A stretch of DNA of 64,000 nt from Paraburkholderia haematera (GCF_905220975.1 NZ_CAJNBK010000017.1:81982-145981); one strand, 5' to 3'. Positions 1 through 9,840 are shown, counted from the first letter of the stretch. The notes: generated by a model not told the origin, from the letters alone. Numbers and translations: made by a program.

Positions 1-69
1 GATGCGTCTGCCGTGCCATGCTCGCGCCAAGGGCGTTCGGGGCGACGGAATGAGGGTTACGTCATGAAC

Positions 70-1716
70 TCATGAACGCTTGAGCCGGTATCCCGACGCG
101 TCGAGGTCCCAGGTCGCCCGCGTGACGCCTTGCTCGCGCAACTTGAATTTCTGGATCTTGCCGTTCTCCGTCTTCGGCAGCTCCTGCGCGAAGTCGAGAT
201 AACGCGGCACGGCGAAATATGGCAGACGGGGTTCGCAGTAGCGAATCAGCTCGAGTGGCGCGAGCGTTTCACCAGTGCGCAACACGAGCGCGGCCATCAC
301 TTCGTCTTCGGCAAGCGAGGATTTCACCGCGAAGACTGCCGCTGTTTCGACTGCCGGGTGGCTCAACAGAACCTGCTCAACTTCGAACGAAGAGACGTTC
401 TCGCCGCGCCGCCGGATCGCGTCCTTCTGCCGGTCGACGAAACGGTAATAGCCGTCGGCTTCACGCACGACGCGATCGCCGGTGTGAAACCACAGGTTGC
501 GCCACGCCTCGACCGTCTTCTCGGCCATGCCGAGATAGCCGCTTGCGAAAGCGAACGGTTCGTCGGCGCGCAGGATCAGCTCACCAGCCTCGCCATCGGG
601 CACCGGCTGGTCGTGTTCGTCGACGACGCGCGCGTCGAAGCCCGCGGATAGCTTGCCCATATAGCCAGGCCGGTGCTCGCCGATGACACTGCTGATCACG
701 CAGTTGGTCTCCGTTGAACCGTAGCCGTCGATCAAGCCGATGCCGCAGCGCGACGTAAAGTCTTGCTGGAAATGCCCAGGCACGCCCGGCGCAAGCGCGA
801 TGCGCACGCGGTGCTCGCGCTCGTTCCCCGCGACCGGACGGCCCAGCTGGATCGGCACCATCGCGCCGAGCACAAAGGTCACCGTCGCGCGGGTTTCGAC
901 CAGCGCGTCGAAAAAGCCGCTTGCGGAGAAGCGCCGGTCGGCGACGAGCATGGCGTCGTGAATCAATGCCTGAAAGAAGCTGTTGAGCGCATTCGTGTGA
1001 AAGAGCGGCAGGCAGGTGTACAGCACATCACCGGCCACGACGCCGAGATCGCGCGCCGTGTTCTTGCCCCACCAGTAGAACTGCGCATGCGGACAGACCA
1101 CACCCTTCGAGAGGCCCGACGTGCCCGAGGTGTAGAGCACGGCGAACGGGTCACCATCCGCGAGCACGGCCGCGTCGAGCGGCTCGCCTGCAGGCGGCAG
1201 TGGGACCGCCGTGTAGCCTGCGGCGCCTGCCGTCTCTTGCGCCTCGGCTTCGGCATCGCCCGCTTCGCCTATCAGCCAGATGGTTTGCGGACGAAGGCCT
1301 CGCGCATCGAGTGAGAGAACGGCATGGACCAACTGCGTTTCGGCGACGAGCAGGCGCGCGCCGCAGTTGCGCAGAATATGTTCCAGTTGCAGGCCGCGCG
1401 ATGCGGTATTGATTGGGACCACGACCGCGCCGAGCCATCCGCAGCCCAGCACGATCTCCATGAATTCGGTGCGGTTGCCGCACAGCAGTGCGACGTGATC
1501 GCCACGCTTGACGCCTTGCGCGGCCAGGGCGCCGGCGCGACGCGCGGCGATCCCGACGGCGTCGGCGCCCGTCCATGTCGTCGTACGATCCGAGAAGAGC
1601 GGCGCACCGCCGTTTCGGGCCGCGCGCGAGGCCAGCAAGGCCGGCAATGTGCGATTGGCGACGAGCTTGTGCGCCTCGCTGTTGCAGTGCTCGACGATTG
1701 TCTCCGTGGATCCCAT
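70..1716 (-). CDS. ATP-dependent acyl-CoA ligase (AMP-binding, CaiC-like)
   Basis: This 548-residue protein belongs to the adenylate-forming acyl-CoA synthetase family, which activates a carboxylic acid to its acyl-AMP and then its CoA thioester. The ATP-binding loop YTSGTSGLSKG is at residues 195-205. The GYGSTETN motif, the DRQKDAIRRRGENVS hinge region and a C-terminal PKTENGKIQK segment carrying the expected catalytic lysine are all present, so the enzyme looks complete. Overall character resembles carnitine/crotonobetaine-CoA ligases, but the substrate cannot be read from sequence. It is divergent from a LysR regulator across 86 bp, which suggests LysR control in response to the substrate or a metabolite. 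Confidence 0.88.
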   Translation of the reverse strand: MGSTETIVEHCNSEAHKLVANRTLPALLASRAARNGGAPLFSDRTTTWTGADAVGIAARRAGALAAQGVKRGDHVALLCGNRTEFMEIVLGCGWLGAVVVPINTASRGLQLEHILRNCGARLLVAETQLVHAVLSLDARGLRPQTIWLIGEAGDAEAEAQETAGAAGYTAVPLPPAGEPLDAAVLADGDPFAVLYTSGTSGLSKGVVCPHAQFYWWGKNTARDLGVVAGDVLYTCLPLFHTNALNSFFQALIHDAMLVADRRFSASGFFDALVETRATVTFVLGAMVPIQLGRPVAGNEREHRVRIALAPGVPGHFQQDFTSRCGIGLIDGYGSTETNCVISSVIGEHRPGYMGKLSAGFDARVVDEHDQPVPDGEAGELILRADEPFAFASGYLGMAEKTVEAWRNLWFHTGDRVVREADGYYRFVDRQKDAIRRRGENVSSFEVEQVLLSHPAVETAAVFAVKSSLAEDEVMAALVLRTGETLAPLELIRYCEPRLPYFAVPRYLDFAQELPKTENGKIQKFKLREQGVTRATWDLDASGYRLKRS

Positions 1717-1802
1717 TTGCTCGTGTCTCTGATGTGCGTGAGGCGAGTCTAGGATCGGGTAGACTATCCGTCAAATTAATCAATTTCTCTACACTGATAA
1801 AT

Positions 1803-2711
1803 ATGACTGATTTCGATAAGGTCGATCTGAACCTCTTGCGCGTCTTCCTCGTGATCTTCGTGGAGCGCAGCCTGACACGCGCCGGGCAGCAGCTCGGGCT
1901 GTCGCAGCCGGCGGTCAGCTACGGGCTGGGGCGTCTGCGGTCCCTGTTCGACGATCCGCTATTCATCAGATCAACTGAGGGCATGCTGCCGACTCCGAAG
2001 GCGGAACAACTGGCTGTGCCGCTCGGCCGCGCAATCGGGTCGATCCGGGAAACGCTGGGCCATAGCGAACGGTTCGATCCCGCTGCGAGCTCGCGCGAAT
2101 TCCGGCTATCGATGTCCGATATCGGAGCCCAGGTGTTTCTCCCGCTCATCTGCGAGAAGTTGCAGCGCGTGGCGCCGCTGGTCCGCATCGCGGCAGAGCA
2201 GGTGCCGCTTCCGGCGATCGAGGAAAGACTGCGGCTGGGACAGCTCGACTTTGCGATTGGAAATATGTCCGCCCTAAAGCGGGTGACGAGTTCCGCGCTC
2301 CTCTTTCACGAGGAATACGCGTGCATGACGCGCAAGCGGCCGGGGCTGCCGGCGCAGCGTCTGTCGGAGAAGAAGTTTCTCGAGTTATCGCACGTGACCG
2401 TGGCGTCGAGCGACAGCAGCCACGTGGAGATTGACGATGCATTGCGCACGCGCGGCCTTCATCGGCGCATTGCTTTGCGCGTGCCGCATTTCACGGTGAT
2501 TCCGCAAATCCTTCTACGCACCGACTGGATGGTGACGCTGCCACGCGGGGTGGCGCGCGTGTTCAACGAATCGGGGCAATTTCTGATTTATCCGGTGCCG
2601 GTGGAACTGCCGCACATTGCATCCACCGTGTATTGGCATCCTTCGTTCGACGCCGACGAGGGCAACCGCTGGTTTCGTGAGATGCTTGTCGAAACCTTAC
2701 ATCTGGATTAG
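1803..2711 (+). CDS. LysR family transcriptional regulator
   Basis: The protein has 302 residues with an N-terminal winged helix-turn-helix (DLNLLRVFLVIFVERSLTRA, then GLSQPAVSYGLGRLR) and a LysR substrate-binding domain. The open frame runs further upstream without a sensible start. The ATG at 1803 begins MTDFDKVDLNLL, which is the usual LysR N-terminus, so I use it. Its divergent position suggests that it regulates the acyl-CoA ligase. A DLNLL start with the PLFIRSTEGMLPTPKAEQL segment is typical of the NodD/NahR/LinR-like subgroup that controls aromatic or xenobiotic catabolism, but the effector is unknown. Confidence 0.9.
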   Translation: MTDFDKVDLNLLRVFLVIFVERSLTRAGQQLGLSQPAVSYGLGRLRSLFDDPLFIRSTEGMLPTPKAEQLAVPLGRAIGSIRETLGHSERFDPAASSREFRLSMSDIGAQVFLPLICEKLQRVAPLVRIAAEQVPLPAIEERLRLGQLDFAIGNMSALKRVTSSALLFHEEYACMTRKRPGLPAQRLSEKKFLELSHVTVASSDSSHVEIDDALRTRGLHRRIALRVPHFTVIPQILLRTDWMVTLPRGVARVFNESGQFLIYPVPVELPHIASTVYWHPSFDADEGNRWFREMLVETLHLD

Positions 2712-2811
2712 AAGCGCCTACGCACGGGGGAATTGTCACAGTTGTCGAGGCGGTCGCATAACATCGCGTGATGTGGAAATCCTAATCGGAGAGCGCGCCA
2801 AAGCGAGGGCC

Positions 2812-3990
2812 CTACGTCGCGATATGGTGAGCGCTATTGTTGGCCGCGAGCGCCGGATACCATCGCTCGAAGTATGAACGCAACTGCTCATTCAGAACGG
2901 CGGTCCTCACCTGCGGAAGGCCATGCGCATGAGCCGGTCTCCACGCCATCTGCCGCCGCTTCACAAAACGCTTGCTGACCACCTGGTTGACCGCCGACTC
3001 GACGAAGTTCGATGTGATCGGCTCGCCGTGACGGCAGCGGTCCCCGTAGTTCACGATAAAGTTCTGGTTGTTTTCAAGGTAGCCGATGAACTCCTCAAGT
3101 CTGGCGAGCAGTCTGGCTTCCTCGGGACTGCAATTCGTGTCGAGTTCCCAACCCAGGCTTTCAAGCCGGCTTAGTGCCGGCTTAGTGCCGGGTAAGGGCA
3201 GCCGTGCCAGAGGTCCCATTTGGCCCGATGCAGCGTATTGATCAGTGCGTCGGCGCAAGGCCTATCGTCGCGTTCCGGGAGCCCCTTGATCATCTGTTCG
3301 AGATTCTGTACCCGCATGGCGACGTGAAACCAGTCGAGCACACGCTCGCCACAATCGCCAAGGTCAATCTGGGCGCGGCGCACGGTGTCGCCGCCATCGG
3401 AGAGGAAAGTGACCGGCTGATCGCGCGCAAGAAAAGCCCGCATACGATCGGCCGGGTTGTCCCCGAGCTTGTGAACGTACGCGAAGCTATGCCCCCGACA
3501 GTCGTCTCGCAATGATTTACCGACAATGACTTCGAACCAGCCCTCAAGGCGGCTACTGTGCCCGGCGAGTCGAATGTCGCCGCCGTCGATGCCGACGGCG
3601 CGCACTGAGCTGCGTCGAGGAATATCGCACCGGCCGGCACCGGGATCGATGTGTCGCCGTTGCTCAACCGCGATCGCTTCGGCGTCCGTGTTCTCGAGGC
3701 GGTGGCCCAGTGTGGCGACATGGTGGCCGCCAGCACATGCCCGAGCGGTAACACTTCCTGGCGTCCGCGTAATTTCCTTGCAGATTACGACGGTAGCGTG
3801 ATCTAAGCGCGACAAGGGTTAGCGGACTGCCCCGAATATTTTGTCTATGTAAATCAAGTATTTGCTGTTTGGATTTCGCGGCCAGCCGCGCGCTAGGAGG
3901 TTCCGACAGTTGCTCGTTGATTTGCGAATTTTTTCCGGCTAGTCTCGTCTGAAATGTGCGAAGCGGGCGCCCCGCACACCTTGCCATGCG
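2812..3990 (-). pseudogene. ISKra4-type transposase, frameshifted remnant
   Basis: Two overlapping minus-strand frames (3815 to 3171 and 3258 to 2812) make up one transposase of ISKra4 type. Candidate acidic residues lie in VGIDGGDIRL, VTFLSDGGD and SNFVESAVNQVV, and the C-terminus QVRTAVLNEQLRSYFERWYP is characteristic. The frames are separated by an 11-bp tandem duplication (3170-3180 and 3181-3191). Removing one copy rejoins them as ...CPYPALSRLESLGWELD. Upstream, to about 3990, N-terminal sequence continues only in other frames, so there is additional decay. It is not expected to be active. Confidence 0.8.
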
Positions 3991-4030
3991 ACGCGCGTAT
4001 TCACGCGATACACCACGGCGCCGCCGACCT

Positions 4031-4460
4031 TCACCGTTTCGATAAAGCTAGGGGTTTGAGGTGCAGTGGAACAGTTGTGAACGGCGGCCTTAAATCTGCC
4101 ACTAAACTGCGGCGTGTGTTTTCCGGCGAGCGAACGCTATAGAGCACTTGCAACAGCATCGCGCGCAGCAGCTTCTCCGGGGCAATGCCGGGGCGCCCAC
4201 CTTTGATCTCAGCCTCGTACATCCCGGCAAACTAGCGATCCATCTTGGCCAGCGCCGCGTTGGCCATCTTGCGAATCGAGCGCAACGGGTGATCGGCTGG
4301 AACAAAGTCCTCCAGCTTAAGCAAGGTGAATAAAAGTTCTCGGTAAAGGGATCGGCGCCGCGCATCGCTTCTCACAGTTGTGGGTTCGCTATTAACAACG
4401 CTTGCACTTGTCACTTCGGGTGACTTGGCAGGGAGGTGTTTCCGCAGCCTGCTAGGGAGC
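4031..4460 (-). pseudogene. IS5-family (IS1182-like) transposase N-terminal fragment
   Basis: The minus strand encodes the usual N-terminus of this transposase group: LLKLEDFVPADHPLRSIRK, then KGGRPGIAPEKLLRAMLLQV. An in-frame stop (just after AKMDR, near 4230) separates the two parts. Similarity ends after LYSVRS near 4128, so the catalytic region is missing. The fragment lies directly downstream of the GntR gene and marks the left edge of the catabolic module. Confidence 0.75.
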
Positions 4461-4558
4461 GAAGCATCGGAACGTACCGACATACGGTCGCGTACTGACA
4501 GTCTGCGGATATGAGACAGCTCCCAGATTGACAAAACGAGGTTGAGGAAACCCAACTT

Positions 4559-5308
4559 TCAAAACCCTACGAGTGTCGCGCGGGTAAATGCTTCGATGTT
4601 GTCGAGCAAGGCGTCGAGTGTGTCCCCGGCCGCATCGACGTTGCCTTCGGCGATCGCCTTGGCAACCGCGCCATGAAGACGTGCCATCTCGGGAAGATCG
4701 GCCGCTTCCCTGTAATGCACATACCAGAACCGTCTAGCCAGGCCGTGCATCAGGCGCATGGCAGCCTCGGCGAATTCATTTCGCGCGGCGATCAGGCATA
4801 GCTCATTGAATTCGCGATCGAGCCGCACGAAGCTGACGTCATCATTTGTCTTCGACGCTTCCTCGAACTCCTCCGCCAATTGCGCGAAAACCTCGCGCTC
4901 CGGAGGCGTGGCGCTCTTGGCGGCGCTTCGGCAAATCAGGCGCTCGACCTCCCGGCGCGTTCTGAGCAGCTTGAGCTGCTTTTTCACGTCTATCTCGGGA
5001 ACCAGCAGGCCGCGCTGGGGCATGATCACGATCAGGTGTTCCCGTGCCAGGCGCTGAATCGCCTCTCGAATTGGCGTGCGACCGATGCCCGTCATTTCAC
5101 TGAGCGAGAGCTCGGAGACCGTAGAGCCCGGCGCGAGCTGCAGCGTTACGATGGCCTCCTCGATCTGTGCATAAGCCTGTTCGGTCAAGCTCTCTTTGGC
5201 ACCGGGCCGCTTGTTGCCCGCTTTCGGCGCGCGTGCGGGCGTCGACGAACGCGCACGCAGCGTTTTTGGTTGAGCGGCGGCCTTTCGGGTAACGATTTGT
5301 TCAGCCAT
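4559..5308 (-). CDS. GntR/FadR-type (FCD) transcriptional regulator
   Basis: The 249-residue protein has a basic, low-complexity N-terminal tail, a GntR winged helix (LSLSEMTGIGRTPIREAIQR) and an all-helical FCD ligand-binding domain with the metal/ligand-type motif LDREFNELCL. I chose the ATG at 5308 because AGGTG lies six bases upstream. An in-frame ATG at 5332 is possible but has a weaker site. The neighbouring MFS carrier gene starts upstream in the same direction. The regulator probably responds to a carboxylic acid handled by the cluster, as FCD regulators usually bind such ligands. Confidence 0.88.
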   Translation of the reverse strand: MAEQIVTRKAAAQPKTLRARSSTPARAPKAGNKRPGAKESLTEQAYAQIEEAIVTLQLAPGSTVSELSLSEMTGIGRTPIREAIQRLAREHLIVIMPQRGLLVPEIDVKKQLKLLRTRREVERLICRSAAKSATPPEREVFAQLAEEFEEASKTNDDVSFVRLDREFNELCLIAARNEFAEAAMRLMHGLARRFWYVHYREAADLPEMARLHGAVAKAIAEGNVDAAGDTLDALLDNIEAFTRATLVGF

Positions 5309-5390
5309 GGGTACACCTGCAGATGCGTTCATCAGATATCCGCATTGTATAGCAGTTGCTTCGCAGTGTTCTTGCGTGGCGAGCATGCGG

Positions 5391-6779
5391 CTATTGCGAA
5401 AGAGCCTCGAGTGGCCACCCCTTGGTCTCCACGCCCAGGATCACCACGACGGCTGCCGCGATCACGAAAGATATTGCCCCGAGGGTGAAAACACCTGATT
5501 GGCCCGTATAAGGCAAGACCATTCCAACGATGGACGGACCCAGCAATGAGCCAAGGCGCCCGATCGAAGATGCAAAGCCAGATCCGGTCGCCCGAATGCG
5601 CGTTGGATACAGTTCCGGTGTGTAGGCGTAAAGCACCGACCACATTCCGAAAAAGAAGAACTGCATGCATAGGCCGGCGCCGATCAACTGAATCAATGGC
5701 GCATGCGTGGCCGCCGCCTGCCCGTACAGATACGCAAACGCCGCGCTGCCTAATAACGTAAGCGCACACGTCGGTTTGCGGCCCCACGCCTCCAGAAGCC
5801 ACGCGGCAAACATGAATCCAGGAATGCCTGCGAGGGAAATGATGATCGTATAGAACACGGACTTGGTCACTTCATAGCCGGCACTCTGGAGCAGCGCGCC
5901 TAGCCACGTTGTCAGGCCGTAGTACCCGAGGAGCGCAAAAAACCACAGGGACCACGTCATGATGGTGCGGCGTGCATATCCGTCGGTCCATAGTTGTACG
6001 AATCGTGCCGCACGGGGAATTTCGGAGACAGTTGCAGCCGACACGGGCGCAACAGGCGGCAGATCCCTTCCGCGCAAGCATTTCCTCACACTCGCCTCGA
6101 TGCCCGCAACCACCGAATCGGCCTCCACCACCCGGCCCGCGCTTTCCAGCCAACGCGGCGATTCCGGCACATAACGCCGGACAACGAAGACGAAGACCGC
6201 CGGTACGGCAAGCGCGATGAAGATGCCTCGCCAGCCAATCATGGGCAGCAGGAAATAAGTGGCAATGCCTGCTGTGATGAACCCGATCGGCCAGAACCCT
6301 TCGAGGACGGCGAGATACCTGCCGCGATTTTTGGCCGGGACAATTTCCGAGACAATCGACAGACCGATGGGAAACTCCATTCCCATTCCGAATCCAAGCA
6401 GTACCCGGAACACCATCAGCCATCCAACGCTTGGTGCGAAGCCACACAGCAGACTCCCTACTCCCCAAAATATCATGCTGACCTGGAACACCGGCTTGCG
6501 CCCGAACCGGTCCGCCAGCATACCCGCGATCGCCGCGCCGATCAGCATGCCAAGGAAGCTGGAACTGGCGAGCATCCCGGCCTGTGTCGCACTCAGGCCG
6601 AACTCCGCTTTGATCGAGCCCAGCACGAACGTCATGATGCCGAGATCCATTGAATCAAACAGCCACGCGGTCGCAATAACAGTGAAAATCAACTTCTGAT
6701 ATTGCGTGAGGGGCAACCTTTCCAGCCGCGCGGCTACGCCGTCTCTCACGTTGACTACGGCAGGGTTATGCATTTCCAT
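5391..6779 (-). CDS. MFS transporter, aromatic acid/sugar-type symporter
   Basis: The protein has 462 residues and twelve predicted membrane segments. Both copies of the major facilitator loop signature are recognisable (ADRFGRKPVFQ after helix 2, and WGRKPTC in the second half), together with VPESPRWLES, which is typical of the sugar / aromatic acid:H+ symporter branch. It sits in the inner membrane. A GGAGAG site precedes the ATG. It is likely to import the substrate used by the oxidoreductases upstream. The substrate is not readable from sequence. Confidence 0.88.
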   Translation of the reverse strand: MEMHNPAVVNVRDGVAARLERLPLTQYQKLIFTVIATAWLFDSMDLGIMTFVLGSIKAEFGLSATQAGMLASSSFLGMLIGAAIAGMLADRFGRKPVFQVSMIFWGVGSLLCGFAPSVGWLMVFRVLLGFGMGMEFPIGLSIVSEIVPAKNRGRYLAVLEGFWPIGFITAGIATYFLLPMIGWRGIFIALAVPAVFVFVVRRYVPESPRWLESAGRVVEADSVVAGIEASVRKCLRGRDLPPVAPVSAATVSEIPRAARFVQLWTDGYARRTIMTWSLWFFALLGYYGLTTWLGALLQSAGYEVTKSVFYTIIISLAGIPGFMFAAWLLEAWGRKPTCALTLLGSAAFAYLYGQAAATHAPLIQLIGAGLCMQFFFFGMWSVLYAYTPELYPTRIRATGSGFASSIGRLGSLLGPSIVGMVLPYTGQSGVFTLGAISFVIAAAVVVILGVETKGWPLEALSQ

Positions 6780-6948
6780 TGTCTCTCTCCAGCCTGTCGA
6801 GCAGGTTTTGTGGAATCTATTGATTCGTTATACTTATACGTTGGACCATCAGCTTCCAATCGTGCATTATCGAGCGAGGGTCATTCAGCAGTTGATGCAG
6901 GTACTACAAGCGGCCCTGGAAACGAATGCGCTTACTGGGGCCGCTTAT

Positions 6949-7758
6949 TCAAATTGCTGTCATGACTTGACGTTCTTTTTCGGAGAGATCCGGACCGTCG
7001 AGTGTCACACGTGAGTGGTCGTTCCTGAATTTGGCAATCACTGGCCGCAGCTCTTCCTTGACGTGTTTGTCGCTATATCCATTGAAAAGCGTCCCGAGGA
7101 AACCGCGGCGCAAGTCGCTTGAGCCCAGCACCCAATCAGCAATGGGAAAGGTGAGGTTCATGTTGTACTTCATCATGATCCCCATATTGTGGTGCGCGGT
7201 ATGGTGGCGGCGGATCGTATTGATAAACGGCATGTTCCGGACGAACCAGTTCTCGTGAACGTGGCAGCAGTAGTGGAACGTCTCATACACCAGATACTGC
7301 GCGACCATGGTCAGAAAGGCGATGTATCCCGCGTTCAGGTCAATCAGGCGGGAAGCCGCGAAACCCAGGATCGTTCCTCCAACGCCAAGCGTGATCAGGA
7401 CGCGCCACGGGAAAAACACGATGCGAAACTCGCGCGTCGTATCAATCGTCGGTTCAATGTCCGAGAAGTACTGGTGATGCTCACGAGTGTGCCGCTCGTA
7501 GATCGCCCGCAGGGCAAAAACGTCAATGCGACGATGCATCACGAAGCGATGCATGCCCCATTCGACAAAGTTGCCTGCAAGAAAGATCGGAATAACGAGA
7601 AGCCATTCCCACCGCGCTGCGTTCAGATGCGACAAGCAGTAGTAGATCGCCGCAGCGCCGGTCAAATACATTACCGAAATGTGCAGCAGCCCGTTGTACA
7701 TCGGACTGATATTTGCCTTGTAGTTCTCACGGAATTGCCGCTGTCGCTCGGTCATCAT
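6949..7758 (-). CDS. Fatty acid hydroxylase / sterol desaturase family protein
   Basis: This 269-residue integral membrane protein has histidine clusters that bind a non-haem di-iron centre: MHRFVMHR, HTREHHQYF, then YETFHYCCHVHENW and RRHHTAHHN. Hydrophobic segments between them place the histidines on the cytoplasmic face. The family hydroxylates or desaturates alkyl chains with O2. A GGAGAC site precedes the ATG. The gene follows the iron alcohol dehydrogenase by 47 bp, and that gap contains a 12-bp element also found upstream of the hydrolase/glcD pair. An initial hydroxylation followed by alcohol oxidation is a plausible role in the cluster. Confidence 0.85.
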   Translation of the reverse strand: MMTERQRQFRENYKANISPMYNGLLHISVMYLTGAAAIYYCLSHLNAARWEWLLVIPIFLAGNFVEWGMHRFVMHRRIDVFALRAIYERHTREHHQYFSDIEPTIDTTREFRIVFFPWRVLITLGVGGTILGFAASRLIDLNAGYIAFLTMVAQYLVYETFHYCCHVHENWFVRNMPFINTIRRHHTAHHNMGIMMKYNMNLTFPIADWVLGSSDLRRGFLGTLFNGYSDKHVKEELRPVIAKFRNDHSRVTLDGPDLSEKERQVMTAI

Positions 7759-7786
7759 GATTTGTCTCCTGTTGCGTTAGCCGGTA

Positions 7787-7798
7787 CTAATATGTTAG
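7787..7798. promoter_or_regulatory. 12-bp element CTAATATGTTAG
   Basis: The same 12 bases occur in reverse orientation at 9829-9840, in the promoter region between the hydrolase and glcD. Both lie immediately upstream of genes of the catabolic module. The ends are inverted (CTAA and TTAG). A binding site for the GntR regulator is a reasonable guess, not shown. Confidence 0.4.
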
Positions 7799-7805
7799 GT
7801 GAATA

Positions 7806-9083
7806 TTAGATTGGATCAAGTAGTTTATCAGCTGCTTTTCTAGGGAATTTCCCTAGATCGCCGTGATAGGCGTTTCGCACAATCCGGCTGTACGCCTGGG
7901 CGACATCGGGCACTGGAAATGACTTCGCAAGACGCGTCACGGCGAGCCCGTCGCGGGTCAGCGAATCGAGTGAGCCCTCTCCGACTCCAAGGTCTCTGAG
8001 GTTTGTAGGGATTCCGAGGTCGGCGACAAGGTCGCGTAAAAACTCACATAACTCGCCCGACGTGTCCTCGGGGTTTTCGCCGGAGATACCGAAGATCTGC
8101 GCGATCTCTGCCATCTCCACTAAGCGATGCGGACTAAGCGCTTCCATCGCGTACGGGAGGATCACCGCATTCGTGGTGCCGTGCGAGCGGTGCGTCAGGC
8201 CGGCAACTGCGTAAGCAATGCCGTGCACGGCATTCAGGCCGGCACTTCCATAGGACAAGGCGGCGTAGATGCTCGCGTAACACATGCCGGTGCGTGCTTC
8301 GACGTCATCGCCGTGGTCATAGCAACGTGTCAGGAATCGCGCACACAGCGAGATGGCCTCGCGCGCGAACAGCATGGTCAGTGACGAGCGACCGCTGTAT
8401 CCAGGATCAGGATGACCGTTTCGATCGTATTGCGCGGAGTCCAGCGTCAGATATGACTCGATCGCATGCGTCAAGGCATCGATCCCCGCATCTGCGGTCA
8501 CGCGCGGTGGACAGGTGTACGTGAACTCGGGGTCGATGAGGGCAATGTGCGGACGCAGCGAGTTGTCCATGACGGCCACTTTGGTGGCGTTGTTCGGATC
8601 GAGCAAAATCGCACCGGGAGTCACTTCCGAACCGGTACCAGCGGTCGTAGGAAGCGCGATCAATGGAATCGGCTTGTCCGCCGAGCTCAGGCCACCGACA
8701 AAGTCCCGCACCGGTCTTCCGGATGGCAGGGTGATACAGAGCGCCTTCGCGAGGTCGATGTTGCTCCCGCCACCCAGCGCGATGACGTGATCGGGCGCTG
8801 CGCCCTTCAACGCTTCCCGCACCAACTGCGTGGCGCTGTCGCAGAGTGTGGTGGTGGGGTCTGGCTCGCCTCCGTCGAATACGATCGTTTCGATTCCGAG
8901 CAGGGAAGCGGATTTCACGTACTCGTCTACCCAGGGGGTGAAATTCACAAAGAACCTGTCGGTCACGAGCACGCCTTTGTGGTATCCAAGGTGGGCGACC
9001 AAGGCTGGAAGCTGCGCGCGTGAGCCAGCACCGATAATCAATCTTCCGGGCGGGCAAAAATGAATGAGGTCTTCTGTTCGCAT
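7806..9083 (-). CDS. Iron-containing alcohol dehydrogenase (maleylacetate reductase-like)
   Basis: The 425-residue protein is a group III dehydrogenase that uses NAD(P) and a divalent metal. The nucleotide-binding GGGSNIDLAKA, the family signature LPTTAGTGSEVTPGAI, and metal-ligand histidines in DALTHAIESYL and AVHGIAYAVAGLTHRSHG are visible. A GGAG site precedes the ATG. It starts 18 bp after the alpha/beta hydrolase stop, so the two are co-transcribed. It is expected to oxidise an alcohol or reduce a keto acid generated by the hydroxylase or hydrolase. Confidence 0.88.
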   Translation of the reverse strand: MRTEDLIHFCPPGRLIIGAGSRAQLPALVAHLGYHKGVLVTDRFFVNFTPWVDEYVKSASLLGIETIVFDGGEPDPTTTLCDSATQLVREALKGAAPDHVIALGGGSNIDLAKALCITLPSGRPVRDFVGGLSSADKPIPLIALPTTAGTGSEVTPGAILLDPNNATKVAVMDNSLRPHIALIDPEFTYTCPPRVTADAGIDALTHAIESYLTLDSAQYDRNGHPDPGYSGRSSLTMLFAREAISLCARFLTRCYDHGDDVEARTGMCYASIYAALSYGSAGLNAVHGIAYAVAGLTHRSHGTTNAVILPYAMEALSPHRLVEMAEIAQIFGISGENPEDTSGELCEFLRDLVADLGIPTNLRDLGVGEGSLDSLTRDGLAVTRLAKSFPVPDVAQAYSRIVRNAYHGDLGKFPRKAADKLLDPI

Positions 9084-9101
9084 ATGAACTCCGTGGAAAA
9101 A

Positions 9102-9800
9102 TTAATGGTCAACGAAGCGGCGTATGGCTTTCGCGACCAGGTCGGCGTGTGTGACGGGCAAGGTGTGCCCGGCGTCGATGAACATCTGCCGTTGAGCACC
9201 GTGGATTTGTTGAGCGAGCGAATCCGCGCATGAACTCGGACAATCAGTGTCCTGGGAGCCGTGCAGAATCAGCGCCGGGAGATCAAGCCGTTCGAGAATG
9301 GCTCGTTGATCAGTCGATCGAATGGCCTGCCAGGTCCACGCGACCGCGTCGTGGTCTGCTGCCTCCTTCAACTCAAGGCACTGTTCCCGCGCTGCAATCT
9401 CTCGTAGCAGCGACTCTTCGTCCTCTGCCCTGAACCAGCGGACCTCGCGTATCGCGGCCGTTCCGGATACCAGAATGACACCCTCCGGCGGCCGCATGGC
9501 TGAGCGCGACAGGTATTCAAGCGCAACCGATACACCCATGCTCCAGCCCGCTAACCAGTAGGGTCGTCCCCGCACTTCTGAATCGATCGCGTCCGAAAGA
9601 TCATCGGCGAATGCGCCGAGACCGTAGTCTTCAGCCGACAAGCCGCGTGCAGCTTGGCCTCTGCCCCTCAGATTGGGCAATATGAACATCGCCTCTTTTT
9701 GCAATTCCCGGGCGACCGGCATCCAGACAGATCGCGTTCCCTGAATGCCATGCACGGGCACGACAATCGCTGCGCCTTCTCCCACCACTGCAACGTCCAT
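9102..9800 (-). CDS. Alpha/beta hydrolase
   Basis: This 232-residue cytoplasmic hydrolase has the nucleophile elbow GWSMG, an acidic residue in LHGSQDTDCP and a catalytic histidine in AGHTLP, which form the classical triad. The oxyanion region PVHGIQGTRSVW is present. The ATG at 9800 has GGAG five bases upstream. A GTG two codons earlier is less likely. It is the first gene of the operon that continues into the iron alcohol dehydrogenase, and is divergent from glcD. It may cleave an ester or C-C bond in the pathway. Confidence 0.85.
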   Translation of the reverse strand: MDVAVVGEGAAIVVPVHGIQGTRSVWMPVARELQKEAMFILPNLRGRGQAARGLSAEDYGLGAFADDLSDAIDSEVRGRPYWLAGWSMGVSVALEYLSRSAMRPPEGVILVSGTAAIREVRWFRAEDEESLLREIAAREQCLELKEAADHDAVAWTWQAIRSTDQRAILERLDLPALILHGSQDTDCPSSCADSLAQQIHGAQRQMFIDAGHTLPVTHADLVAKAIRRFVDH

Positions 9801-9828
9801 ATCCACTCCATATATTGCTTATATCCAG

Positions 9829-9840
9829 CTAACATATTAG
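9829..9840. promoter_or_regulatory. 12-bp element CTAACATATTAG in divergent promoter
   Basis: This is the exact reverse complement of the element at 7787-7798. It lies in the AT-rich gap between the divergent hydrolase and glcD genes, next to the TATATTG / TTATAT tracts that could act as promoter boxes. Confidence 0.4.
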
